Shown: piece after piece, positions 1-4,659 of the stretch
How the letters are laid out: the number at the start of each line of letters is the position of its first letter
Numbering within the stretch: the stretch's first letter is position 1
DNA from: Ruminococcus sp. UBA7477
GTDB lineage: Bacteria > Bacillota > Clostridia > Oscillospirales > Ruminococcaceae
Length of the DNA stretch: 6,499 nucleotides
Reading direction: 5' to 3'
Assembly (NCBI GenBank): GCA_002479715.1
Contig: DLOT01000052.1
Location: 3,553 to 10,051 of the forward strand
Notes under the pieces: model-generated
The model's input: only the letters and a program-made list of their open reading frames with translations
The model's database searches: none
What the model was told of the DNA's origin: nothing
Position numbers and translations under genes: made by a program

Positions 1-1817
1 CGGCAATGTGCATGACCCTTGATGGCTTAGGCGCAGACGCCGTCGGAGTAAACTGCTCGCTCGGGCCGAGAGAGCTTTTGCCTATCGTTAAGGAGATATG
101 CGCAAGTACCTCGCTGCCTGTCGCCGTCAAGCCGAACGCAGGTCTGCCCGACCCTGTGACAAATCTTTACAACGTTGACGCGGAGGAGTTTTCAACAGCC
201 GCCGCCGAGTTCGCAAGATGCGGTGTCAGACTGCTGGGCGGCTGCTGCGGGACATCGCCCGAATTTATCGCGGCGCTTAAAGAAAAGCTTTCGGCTGAGA
301 TTCCTGCCGAGAGAAGCGTAAAGCTTTCCTCCGCAGTATGCTCATATTCCGATGTCGTTACGATAGACTGTCCCAGGATAATCGGCGAGCGCATCAACCC
401 GACAGGCAAAAAGCGCTTCAAGGAGGCTCTGCGTTCGGGGGATATGGACTATATCATGTCGCAGGCTGTAGAGCAGCAAAATGCCGGGGCGGATATACTT
501 GACGTCAACGTCGGTCTGCCCGAGATAAACGAAAAGGAAACCATGGTGAGAGCGGTCAAGGCGATACAAAGCGTTTCTTCACTGCCGCTCCAGATAGATT
601 CGACCGACCCGGAGGTGCTTGATGCCGCGCTGAGGGTCTATAACGGCAAGGCGATAGTCAATTCGGTAAACGGCGAGGAAAGATCGCTTTCGACCGTTTT
701 GCCGGTTGTCAAAAAATACGGCGCGGCGGTAGTCGGGCTGACACTCGACGAAAAGGGCATTCCGAAAACCGCGGAGGGCCGCTTTGAGATCGCAAAGCGC
801 ATTTTGCAAAGAGCGCAGGAGATCGGCATACCAAAGCGCGATGTTTTTATCGACTGCCTTACGCTGACGGCATCGACAGAGCAGGAGAGCGTTTTTGAAA
901 CCGTGAACGCGCTGCGCCGTGTCAAGACGGAGCTGGGTCTTAAAACCGTACTAGGCGTTTCAAATATCTCGTTCGGTCTGCCAAACCGGGAGCTTGTAAA
1001 CAGCAGTTTTTTGCAGATCTGCCTGGCAAACGGTCTTGATCTGCCTATCATAAATCCCAATGCTGCCCTTATGACCGGCGCGGTGAGGGCCTATAAGCTG
1101 CTCGCTAATATCGACAAGAACGCTGTCGGCTTTATTGCTGCCTACGGCGGAGGTGAATACGCTAAGACCGCAGCACCCGCCACTGGCTCGGATATCAGCC
1201 CGGAGGGTCTGAAAGCGGCGGTCGAAAGAGGTCTGAAGGGGGAGAGCGCAGCAATAACCGAAAGGCTCCTTGAAAGCTTTGAGCCGATGAGGATCGTCGA
1301 TGAGATGCTCATTCCCGCACTCGACAAAACGGGAGCAGATTTTGAAAGCGGCAAGATCTTTCTGCCACAGCTTATCCTCGCTGCCGGAGCGGCTCAGAGC
1401 TGTTTTGAAGCGATAAAGAAAAGCCTGCCCTCGGGTGGAATGCCTAAGGGCAGGGTGGTCCTCGCGACAGTCAAGGGCGATATCCACGACATAGGCAAGA
1501 ATATCGTCAAGGTGCTTCTTGAAAACTACGGCTTCGATGTCTGCGACCTCGGACGTGACGTCGATCCGCAAAGAGTTGTTGACGCGGCAAAGGAAAAAGA
1601 TGTAAAGCTTGTAGGCTTGTCGGCGCTTATGACGACAACGCTCAAGTCTATGGAGCAGACGGTAAAGCTTTTGAAAAACGCCTGCCCCGAATGTAAGATA
1701 GTTGTCGGCGGAGCGGTGCTTACTGCCGACTATGCCGAAAAGATCGGCGCCGACTGCTATGCCAAGGACGCCAAGGCGACCGTCGATTATGCAAGAAAGG
1801 TATACGGCTGCGAATGA
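1..1817 (+). CDS. metH: Cobalamin-dependent methionine synthase, 5'-truncated by window edge, no activation domain
   Basis: Transfers a methyl group from methyltetrahydrofolate through cobalamin to homocysteine, giving methionine in the cytoplasm. The reading frame is open from the window edge (codons in phase with position 3), so the true start lies outside. Residue numbers count from the Met at position 6. The end of the homocysteine-binding domain (about 1-95) carries the zinc cysteines C17 (GVNC) and C80/C81 (GGCCGT). The pterin-binding domain (about 123-370) shows IIGERINPTG, ADILDVNVG and QIDSTDPEVLDAAL. The helical cap follows (about 410-475), then the Rossmann B12 domain with DIHDIG at 492-497 (H494 the cobalt ligand), SALMTTTL and GGA at 568-570. 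The protein stops at residue 603, straight after the B12 domain, so the AdoMet-binding activation domain of E. coli MetH is absent, as in other short MetH proteins (e.g. Thermotoga). Roughly 190 N-terminal residues are missing from view. Its stop lies 10 bp from that of the convergent gene. Confidence 0.96.
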   Translation, partial: AMCMTLDGLGADAVGVNCSLGPRELLPIVKEICASTSLPVAVKPNAGLPDPVTNLYNVDAEEFSTAAAEFARCGVRLLGGCCGTSPEFIAALKEKLSAEIPAERSVKLSSAVCSYSDVVTIDCPRIIGERINPTGKKRFKEALRSGDMDYIMSQAVEQQNAGADILDVNVGLPEINEKETMVRAVKAIQSVSSLPLQIDSTDPEVLDAALRVYNGKAIVNSVNGEERSLSTVLPVVKKYGAAVVGLTLDEKGIPKTAEGRFEIAKRILQRAQEIGIPKRDVFIDCLTLTASTEQESVFETVNALRRVKTELGLKTVLGVSNISFGLPNRELVNSSFLQICLANGLDLPIINPNAALMTGAVRAYKLLANIDKNAVGFIAAYGGGEYAKTAAPATGSDISPEGLKAAVERGLKGESAAITERLLESFEPMRIVDEMLIPALDKTGADFESGKIFLPQLILAAGAAQSCFEAIKKSLPSGGMPKGRVVLATVKGDIHDIGKNIVKVLLENYGFDVCDLGRDVDPQRVVDAAKEKDVKLVGLSALMTTTLKSMEQTVKLLKNACPECKIVVGGAVLTADYAEKIGADCYAKDAKATVDYARKVYGCE

Positions 1818-1827
1818 TGCCTCCGCT

Positions 1828-2238
1828 TCAGGGCGAAAGCAAAAGCCCGGCAGCCAGCAGTGCCATAGCCGTGTAGGGGCTTTCGCGCCTTTCTACACGG
1901 TATTCGCATGGATCAAGCTGCCTGCCGCCGAGACTTTTAAAGCTTCGCTGAAGGGAAATATACATATATCCGCCGCTTTGCCCCGAAAAGCTCAGGGTAG
2001 AACGCGGATCAAAGCCGAGAGTTATCAGCGGCAATGATCTGCTTTTGTGTAAGCGATCGTCCGCCGCCTCGTGAGGGATTATCACAGCGGTGTTTTCCGC
2101 AAGCAAGCGATCCGCTCCCTCACTGCCGTCTGTGATATATATTCCGCTTCCGACAGGCATTTTGTCGCCTAAACCGCAGAGAAGCTCAGTCAGCCCCGCA
2201 AAGCAGTCTGTATTATCGGTGCAAATTATCCCGTTCAC
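1828..2238 (-). CDS. Small conserved-looking Clostridia protein of unknown function, 136 aa
   Basis: Function unknown. I take the GTG at 2238-2236 as start because GGAGAG (plus-strand 2246-2251) sits 7 nt upstream; no ATG or TTG occurs in the 45 open codons before it. The middle reads like a Rossmann-type strand/loop series (IYITDG 33-38, AVIIPHE 51-57). It is followed by PLITLGFDPRSTLSFSG (70-86) and YISLQRSFKSLGGRQLDPCEYRV (93-115), then a short hydrophobic tail (YTAMALLAAGLLL, 122-134). This 'pVItxGxxxxsTxtxSS...xxLQRxixxxxGxxxepxE' pattern resembles, from memory, short hypothetical proteins of Clostridia, loosely reminiscent of Mur-ligase-like segments; I cannot verify that by search. The reading is better supported than the overlapping plus-strand frames because it has motif-like conservation, coding-type codons and an RBS. 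It is convergent with metH and divergent from the VanY-like gene. No signal peptide is seen. Confidence 0.72.
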   Translation of the reverse strand: MNGIICTDNTDCFAGLTELLCGLGDKMPVGSGIYITDGSEGADRLLAENTAVIIPHEAADDRLHKSRSLPLITLGFDPRSTLSFSGQSGGYMYISLQRSFKSLGGRQLDPCEYRVERRESPYTAMALLAAGLLLSP

Positions 2239-2245
2239 GAAAATG

Positions 2246-2251
2246 CTCTCC
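2246..2251 (-). promoter_or_regulatory. Ribosome binding site deciding the GTG start of the minus-strand gene
   Basis: On the minus strand GGAGAG lies 7 nt before the GTG at 2238-2236. The frame stays open upstream to a TAA at 2374-2376, but contains no ATG, GTG or TTG codon there, so this site picks the start. Confidence 0.6.
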
Positions 2252-2407
2252 GATTTCCCTGAAAATTTGCGGCTGTGTGCCGCCGAGAGTATTTTAACCG
2301 CCTGATGCTGCCGATATTCCGCCCGAAGGTTGTCAAAATATGCCGCAGAGCCTTTCGGCAGTATGGTTTGAAGTTAACAGAACGTTCATATATTTCGGCG
2401 GAAAATA

Positions 2408-2416
2408 TGTTATAAT
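2408..2416 (+). promoter_or_regulatory. Extended -10 promoter for the vanY-like/mrp operon
   Basis: TG at 2408-2409, one base, then a perfect TATAAT at 2411-2416 forms an extended -10 element. No good -35 hexamer is found 16-18 bp upstream, which is normal for extended -10 promoters. A second TATAAT at 2420-2425 lies inside the inverted repeat. The predicted start is near 2423, leaving about 70 nt of leader before the gene at 2495. Confidence 0.65.
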
Positions 2417-2417
2417 A

Positions 2418-2439
2418 GATATAATACGTTTATTATATC
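2418..2439. repeat. Perfect 9-bp inverted repeat at the predicted transcription start
   Basis: GATATAATA (2418-2426), loop CGTT, TATTATATC (2431-2439). It sits immediately downstream of the -10 box and spans the expected start site, which is a typical repressor operator position. As RNA it would be an AU-rich hairpin of only moderate stability with no GC core, so a DNA operator seems likelier than a terminator. Function is inferred. Confidence 0.6.
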
Positions 2440-2480
2440 AAAAATGCGTCTTATTTTTAAATTTGTTCGGATCATACGAA

Positions 2481-2485
2481 AGGAG
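2481..2485 (+). promoter_or_regulatory. Ribosome binding site selecting the ATG at 2495
   Basis: AGGAG, with 9 nt to the ATG at 2495. The earlier in-frame ATG at 2444 has no purine-rich site before it and lies about 20 bases after the predicted transcription start, so the shorter protein is preferred. Confidence 0.75.
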
Positions 2486-2494
2486 AAACGGACT

Positions 2495-3448
2495 ATGGGC
2501 GGCAAGCCTCTTTACAAACGTCTTAAATACGGAAATATCCTGCTGGCTGTCGTGGTAGTCCTTTTTGCCGTGCTGATGCTCAAAACCATCCTCGGCGCGG
2601 GCAGCGGCGATGACCCCAGCAGCGTAATTCCGGGTGAGAGCAGGGCAGACAACAGCTCATCGGAGGACCTTGACAGTATCGTCAGCGGAGGTGTCCTCGG
2701 AAAGATAACCTATACTTATGTCAAGATCGACGCTTCGGCGGTCAGCTCGGGCAGTCTTGTCAACGTAAGCAGCTCGCAGACCTATAAGGGCGGCGTTCCG
2801 GGCGACTGCGTATCCTGTTATGACTATATGTATGACTACGAACGCAATAAGCTTTTTTCTATAAAGAGCAGCGAGGTAACGGCTAAGGCTTCCGCGCTGG
2901 AAGCGGTCAACCGCCTTATGTCAGACTATGCTTCGCTTAACGGACAGGCTGCGATGGTGCTTTCCTCGGGCTATTCGGGCAGTGATGCCACCGATGAGGC
3001 GGCAACGGGCAGCTCGGTGGAATTTAAATTCATGAACAGCGACGGCAGTGTGTCTGCCTTTAATCCGATAGGCTCGTATAAGTATCTTGCCGACAATGCC
3101 TACAGATACGGACTGATATTGCGCTATCCCGAGGATAAGTCGTCCGTGACGGGTGTTTCGGGCAGAGCTGGGGTATTCAGATATGTCGGTCAGCCGCACG
3201 CCCAGATAATGTACAAAAACGACCTATGTCTTGAGGAGTATTTAGACCTAATCAAAGGGTATTCCTACGACAGCGCGATAGCCTATACCACAGAGGGCGG
3301 CAAAAATTATGCCGTGTATTATGCGGCATCGACCGGGGAAGCGACAAATGTCAAGATCCCGACCGACGAGAGCGGTGAACAGTACAAATACGAGATCTCG
3401 GGGGATAACTCCGGCGGATTTATCATAACCGTCGAGCTGCCCGACTGA
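2495..3448 (+). CDS. Membrane-anchored VanY-like (peptidase M15B fold) protein with degenerate active site, probable pseudoenzyme
   Basis: 317 aa from the ATG with RBS at 2481-2485. There is a short basic N-terminus, one membrane helix (about 14-33), then a Ser/Asp/Gly-rich linker (35-66) and an extracellular domain. Residues about 125-255 follow the VanY D,D-carboxypeptidase plan: SSGY (157-160), DEAATGSSVE (167-176), YLADNAYRYGLILRYPEDKSSVTG (197-220), RAGVFRYVG (224-232), LEEYLDLI (246-253). The family's zinc motif SEHQTGLAVD is aligned by T171, G172 and V175, but the ligand His is A169 and the ligand Asp is E176. The family's EPWHFRYVG is here RAGVFRYVG, so the catalytic Glu is R224 and the second ligand His is V227. 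Hydrolase activity is therefore unlikely; a peptidoglycan-binding or regulatory role is inferred. A C-terminal extension (about 256-317) is unassigned. It lies 33 nt upstream of mrp, so cotranscription is likely. Confidence 0.88.
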   Translation: MGGKPLYKRLKYGNILLAVVVVLFAVLMLKTILGAGSGDDPSSVIPGESRADNSSSEDLDSIVSGGVLGKITYTYVKIDASAVSSGSLVNVSSSQTYKGGVPGDCVSCYDYMYDYERNKLFSIKSSEVTAKASALEAVNRLMSDYASLNGQAAMVLSSGYSGSDATDEAATGSSVEFKFMNSDGSVSAFNPIGSYKYLADNAYRYGLILRYPEDKSSVTGVSGRAGVFRYVGQPHAQIMYKNDLCLEEYLDLIKGYSYDSAIAYTTEGGKNYAVYYAASTGEATNVKIPTDESGEQYKYEISGDNSGGFIITVELPD

Positions 3449-3481
3449 CATGAACAATATTATTCAAAGGAGTTTTCATAA

Positions 3482-4306
3482 ATGAGCGAATGTACGCACG
3501 ATTGCGCAAACTGCTCGAGCAGCTGTGGCGAAAGGACAGACTTTCACGAGCAGCCGCATGAGCTTTCAAAAATCAAAAAAGTCATAGGCGTTGTGAGCGG
3601 AAAGGGCGGAGTTGGCAAGTCAATAGTGACCTCGATGCTCGCCGTTCTGACCAACCGCTGCGGCTTTTCAACGGCGATTCTCGACGCCGATATAACAGGC
3701 CCTTCGATACCGAAGGCGTTCGGCGTTCACGAAAAGGCAGACGGAAGCGACGACGGCATCTTCCCCGTAAAGACAAAGACAGGCATAGAGATTATGTCTG
3801 TAAACCTGCTTCTTGAAAACGAGAGCGATCCTGTTGTATGGCGAGGACCCGTCATCGCAGGAGTAGTCAAGCAGTTTTGGCAGGAGGTCATCTGGAACGA
3901 CGTTGATTTTATGTTCGTCGATATGCCTCCCGGAACGGGCGACGTGCCTCTGACCGTATTTCAGACCATCAGGCTTGACGGCATTATAATAGTCGCCTCG
4001 CCGCAGGATCTTGTTTCCATGATAGTCGAAAAGGCCGTCAAGATGGCGGATATGATGAATATAAAGATACTCGGCATCATCGAAAATATGAGCTATGTTG
4101 AATGTCCCGACTGCAAAAAGCAGATAAAGCTCTACGGTGAAAGTCATATAGACGAGATAGCTGCAAAGCATGATATCCCCGTTCTGGCGAAGCTCCCGGT
4201 TGTTCCCGAGCTTGCCTCGCAGGTAGACAGCGGACTTATTGAGCTTTTTGAGGGCGACTGGCTCGACGACTGCTCGGAAAAGATTATTTCAATGCTGGCA
4301 ACGTAA
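3482..4306 (+). CDS. Mrp/NBP35-type iron-sulfur cluster carrier P-loop ATPase with N-terminal Cys cluster
   Basis: 274 aa, close to the usual length of Mrp/ApbC ATPases, which bind and transfer Fe-S clusters in the cytoplasm and act as dimers. An N-terminal C4-X3-C8-X2-C11-X3-C15 cluster could hold a further Fe-S centre, comparable in place to the NBP35 extension though with different spacing. The deviant Walker A GKGGVGKS spans 40-47 (K41 signature Lys, K46 phosphate Lys); DADITGPSIP (68-77) is the A'/switch I region; FVDMPPGTGD (145-154) is Walker B/switch II. C208-P-D-C211 is the conserved CxxC that bridges a [4Fe-4S] cluster between subunits. The start is fixed by AAAGGAG at 3466-3472, 9 nt before the ATG. 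It follows the VanY-like gene by 33 nt without an intervening terminator. Its last codons and TAA lie inside the palindrome that opens repeat copy A, and a terminator follows at 4400-4434. Confidence 0.95.
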   Translation: MSECTHDCANCSSSCGERTDFHEQPHELSKIKKVIGVVSGKGGVGKSIVTSMLAVLTNRCGFSTAILDADITGPSIPKAFGVHEKADGSDDGIFPVKTKTGIEIMSVNLLLENESDPVVWRGPVIAGVVKQFWQEVIWNDVDFMFVDMPPGTGDVPLTVFQTIRLDGIIIVASPQDLVSMIVEKAVKMADMMNIKILGIIENMSYVECPDCKKQIKLYGESHIDEIAAKHDIPVLAKLPVVPELASQVDSGLIELFEGDWLDDCSEKIISMLAT

Positions 4307-4312
4307 CGTTGC
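4298..4312. repeat. 15-bp palindrome GCAACGT-A-ACGTTGC, copy A
   Basis: Perfect 7-bp arms around one base. The mrp stop codon TAA (4304-4306) sits at its centre. The same palindrome occurs at 6251-6265 after pckA. Confidence 0.85.
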
Positions 4313-4399
4313 ACCAGCGTACAGCTGGACCCATTGCCGCCTACTTCTGACATAGACTAGCTAGAAAGATAGAGCGACGGCGGATTGAACGTTTACCGG

Positions 4400-4434
4400 A
4401 ACAAACCGAACGCAAAAGTTTGGTTTGTTTTTGT
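4400..4434 (+). terminator. Intrinsic terminator of the vanY-like/mrp operon
   Basis: Stem AACAAACCGAAC (4400-4411) pairs with GTTTGGTTTGTT (4418-4429), 12 bp with one G.U wobble and a GCAAAA loop, followed by TTTGTTTT. The wobble and T-run favour plus-strand transcription. It lies inside repeat copy A at the same place as the terminator in copy B. Confidence 0.88.
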
Positions 4435-4510
4435 TTTACCTGCCGCCGCATAGTCAAGCGTGTTTTGTTTATCGTCCGTCCGACACGCCGTCACTCTGCC
4501 TTTTTCACTA

Positions 4511-4529
4511 GCCTATATTGAAAATAGGC
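4511..4529 (+). other. Hairpin GCCTAT/ATAGGC upstream of the pckA promoter
   Basis: GCCTAT (4511-4516), loop ATTGAAA, ATAGGC (4524-4529). No T-run follows, so it is not a good terminator. It lies between repeat copy A and the pckA -35 box; its role is unknown. Confidence 0.5.
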
Positions 4530-4537
4530 GGCAACAG

Positions 4538-4556
4538 GTCAAGCGTTACGCTTGAC
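4538..4556. promoter_or_regulatory. Operator-like 19-bp palindrome over the pckA -35 box
   Basis: GTCAAGCGT-T-ACGCTTGAC has perfect 9-bp arms around one base, and its right arm covers five of the six bases of the -35 hexamer. A protein bound here would block RNA polymerase. A further copy of the half-site GTCAAGCGT occurs upstream at 4453-4461. The regulator is not identified. Confidence 0.6.
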
Positions 4557-4580
4557 AAATGGGAAAAATGGGGGTATAAT
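4552..4580 (+). promoter_or_regulatory. Consensus sigma-A promoter of pckA
   Basis: TTGACA (4552-4557), exactly 17 bp, then TATAAT (4575-4580): both hexamers and the spacing match consensus. The predicted start is near 4587, giving a leader of about 73 nt. Confidence 0.92.
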
Positions 4581-4586
4581 TTTCCT

Positions 4587-4659
4587 TAGAGCAATAATAT
4601 TTTTGTATTGCCCGAGCCGCTTGTCAGGCGGCAGCGGCAGAATAAAGGAGGATTTATTT
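4587..4659 (+). promoter_or_regulatory. pckA 5' leader with two hairpins and a strong RBS
   Basis: GCAATA (4591-4596) pairs with TATTGC (4606-4611), and GCCGC (4616-4620) with GCGGC (4628-4632). AAAGGAGG (4644-4651) then sits 8 nt before the ATG. No known riboswitch class was recognised. The strong RBS is what fixes the start at 4660. Confidence 0.6.

Larger units (their letters stand above)
4295..4508 (+). repeat. Structured 3'-UTR repeat element, copy A (after mrp)
   Basis: Homologous to the stretch at 6248-6404. Shared blocks in order: CTGGCAACGTAACGTTGCA (4295-4313, identical 19 of 19); a core at 4336-4386 matching copy B at 45 of 51 columns (five transitions and one inserted base); an intrinsic terminator (4400-4434) with a GCAA-containing loop; GACACGCCGT (4482-4491); and TTTTTCAC (4501-4508). 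Copy A has 22 extra bases after the first block, including hairpin CCAGC-GTACA-GCTGG (4314-4328), and about 40 extra bases between terminator and tail. The core folds as CCGCC (4337-4341) with GGCGG (4379-4383) and TTCTG (4345-4349) with TAGAG (4370-4374). The block order and shared structure are seen directly; a function as RNA is inferred. Confidence 0.85.

Noticed and set aside
960..1571. 203-codon open frame on the minus strand inside metH
   Set aside because: It is antisense to the conserved pterin, cap and B12 regions of MetH and has no recognisable motif of its own.
1702..2305. Plus-strand open frames at 1702-2037 and 2090-2305
   Set aside because: They overlap metH or the better-supported minus-strand gene, lack ribosome binding sites and give low-complexity basic or unpatterned translations.
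2331..2336. TTGACA on the minus strand as -35 box for the minus-strand gene
   Set aside because: No acceptable -10 hexamer lies 16-18 bp downstream; TAAAAT (2291-2296) is 34 bp away. Promoter left unassigned.
2444..2494. Longer start (ATG at 2444) for the VanY-like protein
   Set aside because: No RBS precedes it, it lies about 20 bases from the predicted transcript start, and a well-spaced AGGAG serves the ATG at 2495.
4295..4508. Repeat copy A as an integron attC site or a transposon remnant
   Set aside because: The 15-bp palindrome superficially resembles attC-type core sites. However, both copies include functional terminators in one orientation, and I saw no integrase, transposase or clear target-site duplication.
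4552..4659. Upstream TTG start extending PckA by 36 residues
   Set aside because: The TTG is part of the -35 hexamer, upstream of the predicted transcription start, and AAAGGAGG serves the ATG at 4660.
4581..4659. Riboswitch in the pckA leader
   Set aside because: The leader of about 73 nt has only two short hairpins and none of the conserved cores of riboswitch classes I know.
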